Made by a program: the position numbers and the translations under genes
Notes under the pieces: model-generated
What the model saw: only the letters and a program-made list of their open reading frames with translations
The model's database searches: none
Told to the model about the DNA's origin: nothing
In this document: one piece after another, positions 1-13,034 of the stretch
Position numbering within the stretch: position 1 is the first letter of the stretch
Layout of the letters: each line of letters begins with the position of its first letter
Assembly: GCF_000002595.2 (NCBI RefSeq)
Contig: NC_057015.1
Span: 7,115,681 to 7,179,680 of the forward strand
Reading direction: 5' to 3'
Origin: Chlamydomonas reinhardtii
Taxonomy: Eukaryota; Chlorophyta; Chlorophyceae; Chlamydomonadales; Chlamydomonadaceae
DNA length: 64,000 nucleotides

Positions 1-969
1 CGTGAGGCGTGTTGAAGCGCACTAATGCTTGCAAAATGGCTTCCATGGCGCTGTGTGCCTCTCTGATCTTCTGATGGGGTTGAAGGGCTGCTTGCATGTG
101 CCAGGACCGTGGCGGGGAACAGAACTGGAAACTCAGCAAAGTGCACTGGGCGAGCAGCTGGATGACGCTGGATACCGTATTGTTGACCTGCCGTACAGCA
201 CTGACAGCCTTGGAGGCGGTGCGAGAGAGCCGGGGGCCAATGAACAGCCCAAGCAGTAGGGTTAGGGTCAGATGCCTTGAATCGGTTCATGGACACCAGT
301 TATTTAGCTGGGAAGCACAGCCAAAGGGGACTCATATCCCGGCCCGAGGAATCAACCCACAAACAACAGGTCAACTAGCCCGTGTTGCCTATGCCTAACC
401 GACTTTGCATCCATTTTATATCGACATCTTTACAACAGAATTGGCACGCTTTCTCAGCATGCAGCCTATGCGTTCCGCCCAATTCACCGCCTAGCTCCTG
501 GTGCAACCCGCAACAGCACAGCAGCAGTGCGCAAGGCGGCCATTGCCTTGCGCAGTAGCACCCGCCGCCGCCACTCCACAGCTAGCTGCCGCTGCGCGTA
601 CCGCCTCCAAAGCTGCCGCGTGGGCGTGTCCAACCTTGTGACGTCGGGGGGCAGATGACACGCCGCCGCCGCTCGCCGCCCATTGCTTGGCCCAGACTCA
701 TCGGACCGACATGCCAGCAGTTCTGCATCGGGAGCAGGCCGTCAGGGCGAGCGTTACTCAGCGTGGCGGCAACATGTGGACACAGCCTCTTTGACACTAA
801 GGCTGCTGCGGTGCACCACGATAGGCACGCTGGGCGTGCGATGGGACAGTGTCAAGGCAGGTTGGTGAAGTCCCGTAGGGTGCAGCTAATTCCCAGACCC
901 CAGAAGATGGCAAACAATTTGCAACGGTGCACCACGATAGGCACGCTGGGCGTGTATTCCTAACTACGT
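1..969. other. 3' flank of the Sfi1-like gene, no gene seen
   Basis: I find no exon chain here with matching phases. On the minus strand a TGTAA, the usual green-algal poly(A) signal, lies at 434-430 and could end the Sfi1-like transcript, giving a 3' UTR of roughly 540 nt. A ~30-bp unit containing GCACCACGATAGGCACGCTG occurs at about 808-838 and again at 922-955. Between the two copies sits a member of a dispersed repeat family (839-892). Confidence 0.5.
839..892 (+). repeat. dispersed repeat family D, copy 1
   Basis: This short unit begins GATGGGACAGTGTCAAGGCA and ends near GTAGGGTGCAGCT. Related copies are at 17233-17294 (+), 25951-25995 (-) and 56731-56785 (-). It is flanked by a direct ~30-bp duplication. 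The family is unidentified; a short non-autonomous element is one possibility. Confidence 0.55.
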
Positions 970-3900
970 CTAAGCACGCAAATGGCAGAACGTAACAAGA
1001 CCCGCAGCAGCGCTGGGCGTGTGCATACCTAGCGGATCAAGCAGGGGCGTCGATGACGAGCTCTCGGCCTGCAGCTCAAAGCCGCTGCCGTCGCGCCTGC
1101 TGCTGCCGCACAGGCCCTGACGCGGCCCACCGCTGGAACCGTGCAGCGCCCAGCTGTCAGCGCCAGACCAGGGCAGCCGCGGCCCCGCCAGCAGGGCTGC
1201 AGGCGTGGCCTCGCCGGCACCCATAACACCAGGCATTCCAGAGGTGCCACTGATGCTCGACTGCAGGTCGTGCGGGCTGCACGTGTCAACCGCGCTGCAG
1301 GAGGGCTGCAGGGGCGCTCGCCCCTGCTCCGACACCCACACATCGGCGGGCTGCCGCCCGCCGCCGCTGGAGGCCGCCGCGATCTGGCTAGACACGTCCT
1401 GTGAGGGCTTCGGATGGAGCGCTACACCGTACGTGACGTGGTCGTTGCATGCCGGCTCAGGGGCCGGGGCCGCGCCACCACTCACACGGTTCAGGGGAGC
1501 CAGGGCCCTGACGTGCTTCCGCCAGTCCAGGTTGGGCCCAGGCGCGTTGCGGCGGCCGCCGGGCGCGGCGGTCACTGCCGGGGCGCCTGCAGCCCGGCGG
1601 GCCGCTGGCGGCGCCGCTGCCTGGCCTGCCGCCACGCCCTTGCCATGTTGCACCACCGGTTGGCAGGCGGAGGCGCAGCTGGAGGAGCTGGAACCCGGCG
1701 TGGGCAGGAAGGCCACTCGCGCGGCGACTTTGGCGCCGACTCCCGGCTGCGGCCGCGTTGGCCCATGCTGCAGGTGCGGCCGCTGCGGCGGCGGCGACAG
1801 CACGCCCGTCACCCGCTCCGCGTGCTGGTCCTGGTGCTGCTGGTGCTGCTGGTGCTGCTGGTGCTGCTGGTGCTGCAGCTGCTGCAGCAGGTTCTGGCAC
1901 GCGCGCTGCTCCTGCTCGTAGAGCTCCAGGTGGCGGTGCCGCCGCGGCTGTGCCGTGAGGCCGGCGCCGCCGTCGAGTGCCGCCATCGTGGCGATGAGCG
2001 CCTCGCGCTTGGCCCGCTCCGCCGCCGCCAGCCCGTACCAGCCGGCCACGCACCGGCGCAGCCGCCGGCCGGCGTCGTGCGCCACTGCCGCGTCTTGTCG
2101 ATGCGCGTGCAGCCGCGCCCAGGCCAGCAGCACGTGTGACTGCAGGCGGCGGTCGCGGTGCAGGGACGCGGTGGAGTGCAGGCGGCGCTTGGTGCGGCTG
2201 GCAGGCACCCAGGCCGACCAGGCAGCCAGCGCCAGCTGCTGAACGCGGCTGCGGGCGAGGTGAGGGGATCGCAGGGATGTAGACGGGAGCGTGAAAGTCA
2301 ACTTTGGCACATACATAACGGCAACCAAGATCTAAACCGTTTCGTTCTCCATGAAATGTCGCGATGTGTTATATTCAAGGATTGCATTCAGATGCCGCTT
2401 ACCGCTTGCGCCACGTCGCGGCAAGGGCGGCTGCCCTGCGGATGTGGGCCCGGCGCTCCGTCACCTCCCGCCACTGCCGCAGCACCGCCCGCCGCAGCGG
2501 CCCGCGCAGGTGCCGCTGCCGGTGCTCCTCTGCCAGCTGGGCGCGGCGCTCGGGCAACTCCCACAGCGCCAGCAGCGCGCGCGTGGCTAGGGACCGCCGG
2601 TAGTGCCTGAAGTGAGATGTGCCCAGGAGCGTGGTGGGTATCAATAAGCATGACGACATCAGGTTGGCAAGGGCTGCCCGGGTGTCCAGGGCTTTGAGCT
2701 TGGCCCACAATACACAGGAAGAGGCTCGCTGCGTTGTAGTGCTGGCCGCAGGCCACCGAGAACCCGAAGGGCCTCTGGGTCTGCCCCTCCGAAGGCCCAC
2801 ACACCTTCGCGGCTCGGCGAACGGCGCGCTCAGCGCCGCCAGTGCACAGCGCTGAAGCCGGCGCCGCCGCACGTCGCGCTCGCCGGCGTAGCCGCGATCG
2901 CGCAGCCGCGCCCTCAGGCTGCACAGGCTGGTAGGTTCCTCGCGCTGCTGATGCACGTGCCGGCGCCACGCGCGCAGCAGCCGTAGCGCGAGCCGCGTCA
3001 CATAGCGCTCCTGCCACACCGCCGCAACCATGGCCTGTGCGGTGGTCGAACAAAGGGGAAGGGCAGCGCGTTCAGCGCTTAGGCGACATACGAGGCTCCT
3101 AACAGACGATCAGTAACTATGCAGATGTACCTTGTAATGCGCCGTGCACTCGGCATGGCAGGCCTCTGCAACACCCCGCACAACGCCGCACGCGCATCAC
3201 ACCACCACGCACCGTCCATGCGCTGAAGGCGCGCACTCTCAGCAGTGACTCCCGGAACACCACCGCCGCCTGCTCGTTGATGCGCTGGGCGCGCTTGGCA
3301 GCGCGGTGCTGCTGGTAGCGGCGCAGTCGGTCGAAAGCGGCACGCAGGGCGCAGTACTCGGCCCCCAGCCTGTGTTGACGTGTTCCGCAACGAAATGGAA
3401 CGGAACAGCGCCAAGATGTTCAAGAGCCAGATTCTCATATGGATGACCGTGATTATGTAATGAGTTGCATGCTCGGCTCTCAAGGGGGGCGGGCGGACTC
3501 AGGCCGCACAAACCGGACCAGTACGACCGGAGATACGGTAGCTGTGACAGCGGTGGGGGTACACCAAGCAAAAGCCTGGACGGCTGCTTACGTCTGCAGC
3601 GTGTCGGTGTACTCCTCCCACAGCAGCTCAGCGGTGCTGAACACGCGGTGCAGCAGGCGCCGCGCCCACAGCACATGGCGCCAGTAGCACAGGCAGCGAC
3701 GCAGCAGGCTGCGCCGGTAGCTGCAGGCAGGTGGCAACAAGCAAAGAGGGCGCAAAAACCCGTAAGGTGGCCATCAAGTCAAGCGGGTAAGCGTGCGGTT
3801 GGCTAGGTAGGTAACACGGGCGGCGGATCCATAACCGTACTCACACATCTGCCGCCGCCGCCCTGCGCTGCTTGCTGCGCTGCACAGCCCGAATCCCGGC

Positions 3901-4531
3901 CCGCCAGCGGAGCAGCAGCCAGCGGCGGTGCTGGTCGCGTGCGTCCGTGTCGGCTCTCAGCATTGCCTCCTGCACTCACATACAATGAACACAACAGCGA
4001 CAAGTGTAACTACGAAGCACCGCACCTGAGCTACCCCGCTCACGCGCATCCCGCACATCACTGCCCCCGTATGGGGACAACTAGCCCACTAGCCCAGCCT
4101 GCCCGTGCTCCTCGCGCCACGAATCCCTCATGCCCCGTGGCCCCCGCTCACCCGGCGAAGCCGCCAGGAGTTCCACCACCGCAGGATGCCTCGCAGCAGC
4201 CGGTCCCGCGCCGCCGCCCGCAGCAGCGCTACCAGCACCGCCTGCTGCTGCCGCGCCTGAACGAACAGCCGCCATGCCGCCCAGGCCCGGAAGGTGGCGG
4301 CGGCGGCGGCGAAGGCGGCGGCGCGGCGGCGGGGCTCCGCCACGGCCTGCTGGAGCAGGGACAGCGCCCATCGCAGCCGTGCTGTGTCGGCTGTGAGCTG
4401 CAGCGATGACGCTAAGGAGCCCAGGCCGGCGACGTGGCTCCTGAGGGCCTGGGGGCGCAAACATTGGGGTTGAATTTTTGTCATGTTTCTATGAGTATGT
4501 GCGTGCGTGTTTGTGCGTGCGTGCGTGTGTT

Positions 4532-4603
<72 letters not shown>

Positions 4604-6306
4604 TGCTTTCCTGCAGGGTGAGTAGCTGCTGTGCCGTCAGAGAAGATACGGTATGACATGGGTACAGGGCTTGTCACAGGGCCGCACGACGGCAGAGTCG
4701 TACCTGGAACGCCTTGCGGGCCAGCTTCCTCAGGTAGTACAGACACGCCGCGTCCTCCACACTCCTGGCCTGCAGACCGCCCACCGCGGCGCCGCCGCCG
4801 TCGGCGCAGGCCGCCCCCGGCCCTGCGCCGACGCCCGAGGTGGGCGGTTCACAGTTTAAATGCTCCGCTATCCCTGCTGCTGGTCCCCGCAGTGCGGAGT
4901 CTGCTTCGTTGTATGCTGTCGTTGGGACGCCTGCGGCACGTTCGCTTTCGGCTGCGATCGCAGACGTGTTCTGCTGCTGCTGTTGCTGTGCCTGTTGCTC
5001 ACCCCAGCCACCAAAAGACACTGAAGCCCCTGGATCCGTTCGCGCCGCGCTGCCGCTCCCGCCGCTGCGCTCGCCCTCGGTGCTGGGGTTGCGGTTGTCA
5101 GGCTCGTCCTGGCTGCCCACCACCCGCGCAAACACGGCGCGGGGGCTGGAGGGTGCAGCTGGCGGCAGCGGCGGCAGCAGCGGCCCGTCATGGCTCGCTG
5201 ACAGTGTGAAGCCGAGCACGCGAGCGACCTTGGCCTTCTGTCGCCAGCTGCTACCGGTCTGACCAGCCGCCGCCACTGCTGCTGCTGCTTCTACGGCCTC
5301 ATCGCGCTTGTGCCCGCGTCTCTGCGCCATCTGCCTCCTCCCCTCACTGCCTGGGTACTGCGCAACTGGCTGCGGGCCAAAGCCCATGCCACTGCCGCCA
5401 CCACCACCGCCTGCCACATCGGTGCCGCCACCGCTGCCGCTGCGGCTGCGCCGGCGCGCGCTGTGCACAGGGCTGCAGTCCGTGCGGGCCTCGGGCGAAC
5501 GCGCGGCGGCGGCGGCCAGCGCCGACCTGGCCATGCGCGCGAGCTGCGCCGCCGACATGCTGCTCAGGCCGTGACTGCGGCTTGGACTGGGCCGCTTCGG
5601 AGCTGAGCCGGTGCTAACGGCGCCGCCGCCTGCGGGTGCGTGGGGTGCAGCCGCCGTGGGGCTGGCGGCGGCGTCACGGCGGCGGCCCCATGCCACGGGG
5701 CTGCTGCTGGTTGTGGTGGTGAGGGCGAGGGAGGAGGTTTCGTCGTCGGAAGCGCAGCCCGCAGCCGCCAGCCGCCCCGGGCGCAGCCGCCGCTGCCACT
5801 GCGGCGGTAGGTTGCGCACCTGCCACTCCCCGCTCGCGTCCTGCGTACATGCATAGAGGCACGCAGACCAAACCGGGCACAGGTCAGCTCTGGGTACCAA
5901 AAAGGCGGCAACACCTCTCACACACAAACAGCATTGTGGCCCAGGGGTCTTGCTACCAACACTGCATTGTGCACGGCGTCAGCCCAGCCCATGTACCCAG
6001 CCACCAGCCCCTCCGCATTACGCCACGCCCCGCCACGCAAATGCTACGCCACGCCATCGCCGCGCCGCACCTGGCACGCCTCCACGCCGTACGCCTCCAC
6101 CACCCGCGCCAGCGCCCGCACCAGCTCCCCCGGGTAGTGTCCCAGCCGTCCGCGCAGTTGCGCCCGCGACTGCGCCAGCTTGGCGGCGGCGGGCTGCAGC
6201 CGCAGCAGCTGCGCGCGGTGGGCCACCTCCGCCGCCTCCACGGCCGGCGGGATCTGCGGGAGGCGGCAACCACCACGTCCGTGTTCCAGAAACGAGTAAG
6301 TCGTCT

Positions 6307-6337
<31 letters not shown>

Positions 6338-6347
6338 AGGTGCGTGC

Positions 6348-6397
<50 letters not shown>

Positions 6398-6446
6398 AAG
6401 AGCACAAGGAAAACGTTACGCAAGGACAGTGTATGCGATGCAGCAA

Positions 6447-6483
<37 letters not shown>

Positions 6484-6541
6484 AAGAGCACAAGGAAAAC
6501 GTTACGCAAAGACAGTGTATGCGATGCAGCAAAGCGTGTGT

Positions 6542-6620
<79 letters not shown>

Positions 6621-8337
6621 GGTTTGCCGGTAAGCACCGTGTGCGTGCTTACCTTACCTACCCACCATGCTGCGGAGAGCAGTACCGCTGTGCAGTACCC
6701 ACAGCCCTAGCCCCAGCCTCACCTCCGCCACAGCCGCCAGCACCGTCCGCAGCTCCGCCAGCGCCGCCTCCGCACGCGCGCGCACCGCCTCAAGCTCCGC
6801 GCCTATCGCCCGCTGCCGCGCCACCAGTGGCTCCAGCAGCACAGCCTGCTGCTGATCAGCCCGCGCCGCCGCGGCCTCCGCTGCCACCGCCGCCGCCTGC
6901 TGCTCCGCCACCCCCGTCGCCCCCGCCACCACATGCGTGTCTCCGCCTAGGTCCATCTCGCCCTGAAGAGCCTGTCGCAGCCCATGCAGCCGCGCTTGGA
7001 GCATAGCCACGGCCTCGCGCGCGCCCTGCTCCAGCTCCGCCGCCTCCGCCGCGGCAGCGCCGGCGACGGCGAGCTGCTCCGCCGCGGCGGCGACACGCAC
7101 CGCCGCCGCGGCCGCGGCGGCGCTGCCTGGCGTAGCTAGCAAGGGCTGTTGCTGCGATGGCGGCGACTGCGATGGCGGCGCGGTGGCGGCTGTGTGTGCC
7201 TGGGCCAGGGCGGCCTCTGCTGCTCGGGCTGTGGTGGACATCATCTCCACCGCTGTGATCAACTCTTGGACCTGCAGTGCATCCCACATCCAGGTTACGG
7301 GCACTCTTCAATCATTTGAAGCAAACCGCAACACGATGAAAAGCAGTGTCAAAGCTCGGGCCGTTGGTAGCCGACCTCCACGCATTCACTCCTCAAACTA
7401 CACCCACACCAGTCCACACGTGCCATTACCGAAAATCGATCCCAATCCCATTCCCAATGCGCTCGCGCTCACCTCGAACTCCGCCAACGACACCACCTTG
7501 GCAGCCTCCACCACCTGTGACTGCGCCTCGCCCACACGCAGCGCGTGCCGCTGGGCCGCGTAGAGCGGCGCCGCGGCCGCCTCCGCCTGCACCTCCCGCA
7601 GGTGCGCCATCAGCGCCGACTTGAGCCCCAGGGCCTCCGACAGCCGCCGCTGAGCCGCCAGCAGCCGCTCACGCCCAGCCCGCTCGCCCTCTCGCGCCGC
7701 CTCCAGAGCCGTCGCACTGGCGGCCAGGGCCTCCGCCGCCGCGGCGACCTGCGCGGCCGCATGCGCCTGGCGCTGCCGCGCGGCCGCCTCTGCACGCGCG
7801 GCTTCCGCCACCAGCTCCGGCTGTTGAAGCAAAAACCAGCACAGCCACAGCGCACTCACAGTCCTAATTGCTTGATTGGTTAAAAAAAGCAGCGCGGCTG
7901 GTTCACGCGTACCGTAACAGCAAGGCAAGAAGAAACGCGGCGCGCACCTCTAGTGCCTTCTCCAGCGACTGTAGCGCCGCCCGCTGCTGCTGTTCCCGGT
8001 CCACCGCCGCCTGCAGCGCCTCCAGCGCCTGCGCGTGTATGGCCTCCGCCTCCGCCAGCTGCTGCTCCACGGTGCGGACCTTGTTCGCGGCGGCCGCAGC
8101 CACGGCGCGGCAGCGGGACAGGTAGCCCACCACTGCCTGGGCCTCCTGCGAGCAGGGCAGCCGCACACAGCGAAGCCATTAGCCAGTCATAGGCGAAGCA
8201 CCTGAAGACTTTGGTGCTAGTGGCCATCGATTCCATACTGTAAATCGGTTGCATGGACCCGCTGCATTTTGACTACTTTATACCGGCACGGCGGCCACCC
8301 ACAGCATTACCTTTTGGCATGGCATTGTCCACAGCAC

Positions 8338-8405
<68 letters not shown>

Positions 8406-11400
8406 CACACACACACACACACACACATGCACACACACACACACATGCAGTCGTACCCGGTCCAGCGCCTCCAGCGCCGCCTGCAGCTGCTGCTGCTCCG
8501 CATGCGCCGCCTCCAGCATGCCGCGGCTGCTGTCCGCCCGGCGCTGCAGCTCCTCCGACCGCTCCTGCAGGCTGGCCCTGGCCTCCCGCCCCGCCCTGCG
8601 CGGCAAGACAGCGCACCGAACACATGCGAGGCTGCGTTTCGACACATATCCTGCTCCCGACTAGGCAGCATCCTGAGATACGTTTGGCAGGTAGTCTCGC
8701 ACCCTGCTCGCACGCCGCACGACGCACCTGTCCGCTGCCTCCAGCTGCGCATCCACCTCCGCCGCCATCCGCTCCACCTGCTTCAGCTGCGCCAGCAGCA
8801 GCAGCACCGCCTGCTTGTGCCGCCACTGCCCGCTGATCAGCAGCCGAGGCGAGGCCACGCCGCCGCCGCCTTCCTGGCCCTCCTCCTCCTGCTCCTCCCC
8901 CCGGCCGGGGCTCTCCTCCCCACCTTTGATGCCAGCCCAGCCGAGCGCAACGCTCATGCGCGCGGGCAGCGAAACACTGCCTCCTCCTCTTCCTCTGGCT
9001 CTTCCGCCCTGCCCAGCCGCCGCCCACTCCCCTTTCCCTGACCCTGCACCCTCCCCTTGAGCACTACCATCCTGGGTGCTACTGGGGTCCGGGCGCGTGA
9101 AGCGCAGGAAGGCTCGGAGGTGCAGCAGCTCGTCCGACATGTCCACCATGAATTCACGGGCAGCCGCCAGCAGCCCCGACCGGATGCGCGGCAGCGCCGC
9201 CAGCTGCAGCGGCGCCGGCAGCGCCGCCTCCGACACCACCATGGGCGCGGCGCCCGAGCCTGCGAGCGTGCGGAAGGTGTGCGAGTGTGAGATAGCAGAC
9301 AGAGCACAGGCGGCTCGAACATTGATGCCCGCACGCGTGTAGGTAGAGGTCGGGGGGGGGTGACTGTATGCTCCATGGAAAGCTGTGCAGGGAGCCCGGG
9401 CACTCACTCGCTGCCGCCGCGGCGCGCTGGCTGGTCAGCTGCTTGATGAGCTGCCGGCAGCGCCGCGCATAGAAGTGCCACACGCGCAGCGCGCGCCCCG
9501 CCAGCGCCAGCGCGTGCCGCTTCTCCAGCGCCGCCTCCCACACGCGGCCCAGGCTGCGGGCCACATGCAGGTAGCGCCAGTGCGCCAGCGCCGCCAGCAG
9601 CAGCCGCCGCCGGTAGTGCCGGTCCGCCGCCGCCCGCTGCCGCGCCGAGGTTGCCGACTGCGCGGCGCTGCCGCGCCAGCGCGCCAGTGCCCGCCGCTGC
9701 GCGGCGGCGCGGCACGCCGCCAGGATGCTACGTAGCTGGGCGTGGCGCTGGCACAGGTGGCGCCAGGCGCAGAAGCGAGCGCCCAGGCGCTGCCTTGTGA
9801 AGCGGCTGGTCAGGGTGGCGCGGCGCTGCGCCAGGTCCTGCCGGCGCGCCACCAGGTTGCACCAGCCCAGCAGCACGCGAGCCGCTAGCATCTTCTGCCT
9901 GGGAGCGTGCGTGCATGCAATGCTTGTTGAAAGAAAAGCTTTCGGAGCATTGCCTGCCACCACCCACCCAAGTTACCAACACCATCAACACAACAAAGAG
10001 GGCGCCCAGGTAAGGCACGAGCGCAGGTGTACCGCTGCCGCCGCTGGACCGGCGCTGCTCCCCCACCTGCGTGTCGCTGCCGCCTGTACGCGGCCCCTCA
10101 GCGCCCGCCGCCATCGCGCGGAGCGCCACCAGCACCGCCACGCCGCCGCCGCCAGCGGGCCGGCGGGGCCCTCCCTGGACTCCAACAGCTCCGACCTGTG
10201 ACCCGCGGCCACCGCCGCCGCACGCAGCGCTACCAGCGCTGCCTTGAGCCTCAGGCGGCCCTCCAGCTCCACCAGCAGCGCCAGCGTGACGGCCGGCGGG
10301 GCGCCGGACGCGGTGGCCTGTGGGCGCATGAGCATGGAAGAGCATTGAGGACGGGTGGGAATGCGGCAGCCAGCCAATGCAGGTGTAGTGTACCCCGCAC
10401 GCAGTGTGGTAGGGCACACGCAGATCACAGTATCGCTTCCATCGCGACGGCGCAGCACACCCGCACGACGACGACCCACCAACGCACGCAGCCGCGCCAG
10501 CCGCTCCTCAGGGATGCCGGCAGAACCACCACCACCACCACCGCCGCCGCCGCCGCCAGCCACAGGCGCTGTCGCTTCCATGTACGCCTCAACGTGCCGC
10601 CGCTCCCGCACCGCCTCCGCCAGCTGTGCCGCCACCTCCAACACCACCTCATGCTGCGCCTCGCGCTCCGTCGCCGCCGCCCGGCCCACGGACTGCATCC
10701 AGGCCGTGCCTGCGGAGGCCCACGCGGCGGCGAAGGCCTCCACGGGCGGCGGCCGCAGGCGCCCGCTGGCGCTCGCGTCCAGGGACTGCCGCACCACCAC
10801 ATCAAAGTTCCAACTTTCCGGGTGTGGCGACCATGCTGGAACGCCACCGTTCGTGCTGGGGTGCACAAACCCCAGACCAGCGTACCCGGGCGGGGCCGCC
10901 AAATGCGACATGGCTGGTACTCCTAAATGGTTCGCGTGGGACAGCCCTGCTGCTGGCGCCTCGGCTGCAACGGCCCCTGCGCTGTACACGCCCTCCCGCG
11001 CCCCCTCCGCGCTGCATGACGGCCACATGGCCACAGAAGCCTCCGGCAGCACCGACTGCTTGCCTTGCAGACCGCAGGCCTCCCCAAGGTTTCCGCCGGA
11101 GGTGCCGCCTGTCGGTTCACTAGCCGCCGGCGCTGCTGACGTCGGCGCGGACGCGGCGGCAGCCGGCAGGGTGAGGGACGCCAGCATTAAGTGCACCTGC
11201 TCAAACGTGGCCGCAGGTTCAGGTACCCGTGCGACCGTGTCCGCACCAGGCTGCGCCTGCTGCGCACTCCACCTGTGCCCCGCTCTCGTGGGCGTGCTGG
11301 TGGGCTGGGGCGGCGCGCTTTCAGCGCCGCTGGCAGTGGGCGATGCGCTAGGCAACCGCTCCTCCGTACTGCCTCGTGCTGACGGATGCCCAGTCGCGGT

Positions 11401-12686
11401 TCCAGCAGCGTAGCGGCTTGTTGGCGCAGTCCCGTGCATGCCGGCTGACATGTCAAGAGCACCAGTGTCCCGCATGTGCGCTGCGCCGGACGGCCGTGGC
11501 TGCATGTCCGCCTGCGGCTGGCCCTGCGCCGGCTGTGGCAGCTGACGCTCGCACACAGCCGGCGCACCCGTTTGCGCCTCAGATCGCCATGCCAGGTGCT
11601 GTTGCTGTTGGTGTTGCTGTGAAAGCTGTTGCGGAGGTTGGTTGGGAGGCTGTTGTGCGAGCAGCGCCTGCTGCTGCTGCTGCTGCTGGGGCTGCCCCGC
11701 CCACCATGCACCAGCGCCGGTGCCGCCGACACGTGTGGGTGAGGCCCAGACGCCACTGCCCGGGGAGCCATATGCGCCGCTGCCTACAAGCCCAGCACGC
11801 TGCGGCGAGGCACGTGCGGCATGCACGTGTCCCCCAGCAGCAGCTGGTGCCGCCGCCGCGTCCAGGCTGCTCGCGCAGCTCATGGCCAGGTGCACCCGGG
11901 CCGGCGCCAGCGCATCCACCACTGGGCTACCCAGGTACAGCCTGCTCGCGTCCTCCCACGCGCCTGTCGCCGCCGCCGCAGCGGTCATTTCCGCTTCGGC
12001 ATTTGCTTCGTCGACATCCATCCCGGCCGCCATGTCCCATCCGTGCTGCAGTGCTGGCGCATTGCTGTCAAGCGAGTGCCGCCGCGGCCCCGCGCCGCCA
12101 CTACCCCTTCCAGCTCCTCCTCCTCCACCGCCGCCACCATCACCACCGCGTGGCTGCGGCCGCCAGCCTGGATAAGCGCTGGGCATGGGCTCGGGCGATC
12201 CGGAGGGCGGCAGTCGTCGCACCGCCCGAAACATGCGCTGCACGAACGCTGCGTTCTGGCCGCTTTCCATCACTGCCGCGCTCGTTTGAGCTGCGCGCTG
12301 GGCCGAGCGCAGCCGCTCAACCGATGGCGTGCGTCTCCCAAGGCTCCCGATGCTAATGCTTGCGTGGCCGGGCGCCCGACGCTGATCTGGGGAGCTGTAG
12401 GCAGGGCCGGGGCCACGCTTGCGGAGGCTGAAGGAGACATTCTTGCGCACGCGCCGCGCCGGGGCCGGCAATGATAGCAAGCCCTGTGGCACGGTGACAT
12501 AGCACGATACAGGTTATGCAGGGGGTCGCATTGGTGCCTGGCGTGGTGCATAGGACCACCCACCAGTAGGGACCCGCCCAGCGTCCCGGCCAGGGCGGCG
12601 TCCGAGGTGCGTCCAGGCGACGGGGCAGCAGCCAGGGTCTCTGCCGTGCCGCCCGACAGGGCCCCCCGGCCCAGTGGCGAATTCAT
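970..12686 (-). CDS. Sfi1-like centrin-binding repeat / coiled-coil protein
   Basis: The model has 18 exons and 2791 codons: 12686-12564, 12483-10480, 10317-10067, 9898-9408, 9259-8728, 8595-8457, 8145-7948, 7820-7473, 7271-6723, 6253-6071, 5840-4704, 4448-4152, 3969-3845, 3720-3592, 3369-3213, 3034-2805, 2606-2403 and 2248-970. All phases match. Residues 1-~760 are Pro/Gln/Gly-rich disorder. About 760-956 carries roughly six Trp-centred repeats ([37 protein letters not shown]). About 957-1606 is Ala/Glu/Arg/Gln coiled coil, followed by a Ser/Gly linker to 1985. A second array of ten or more repeats runs from about 2000 to 2460 ([41 protein letters not shown]), then a His/Gln tract and a disordered tail. 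The repeat pattern is that of Sfi1, which binds centrin in basal bodies and fibres. The family call is good; orthology and exact ends are uncertain. Confidence 0.8.
4527..4597. repeat. (GT)n microsatellite in an Sfi1-like gene intron
   Basis: An almost perfect GT run lies between exons 11 and 12 of the minus-strand gene, where it reads (CA)n. Confidence 0.9.
6311..6620. repeat. compound (GT)n microsatellite with an 86-bp embedded unit
   Basis: Several (GT)n tracts are interrupted twice by the same non-repetitive unit. It starts TTAAAGAGCACAAGGAAAAC at about 6395 and 6481, a spacing of 86 bp, and is followed by GTGTATGCGATGCAGCAAAG. The array lies in the intron between exons 9 and 10 of the Sfi1-like gene. 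The first part of the unit also occurs, inverted and twice, beside the (CA)n run at 19.44 kb. Confidence 0.9.
8339..8446. repeat. (CA)n microsatellite in an Sfi1-like gene intron
   Basis: A long CA run with few interruptions lies between exons 6 and 7. Confidence 0.9.
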
Positions 12687-13034
12687 CACGCCTTAAACAT
12701 GTCCAGGCTCATAAGTTCTTCCCGCGATACTGCGTACCACAGGAAGTAAAACTAGTTGCGTGCCAGGGAAGTAAAAGGCGAGGTCAACGTCCAGTCCGTG
12801 CAATGCAAGGTTCAAGTCATCTGGAAAATTGAAAGAAGATAATAAAATAGGTACCTGATACGACAGAAGATTAACTCGCTTCGTGCAAGTCCGTGCATGC
12901 CATGGACAGCTGTGGATTCCGCTATTCCAAGCCTCATTGCGCATTGGCGAAGAAGACACTGAGCACTTGTTCCTGGCGAGACTATAATTATATACACTAC
13001 CCCAACCAGTAGTTATAATATCGTTATCTTAAAA
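12687..13034. promoter_or_regulatory. divergent promoter, Sfi1-like / ClpS-like genes
   Basis: 348 bp separate the two start codons. The stretch is AT-rich compared with its surroundings. A TATATA at 12989-12994 lies about 40 nt before the plus-strand ATG at 13035 and is a plausible TATA box for the ClpS-like gene. No clear TATA was seen for the minus-strand gene. Confidence 0.5.

Noticed and set aside
1205-2610. Long plus-strand frames opposite the last exons of the Sfi1-like gene
   Set aside because: They are mirror frames of GC-rich coding sequence on the minus strand, with no splice or domain support of their own.
4434-6710. Open frames of poly-Cys/Val or poly-His/Thr around 4.5, 6.3-6.6, 8.3, 19.4, 22.1 and 30.0 kb
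   Set aside because: They are translations of (GT)n/(CA)n microsatellites inside introns of better-supported genes.
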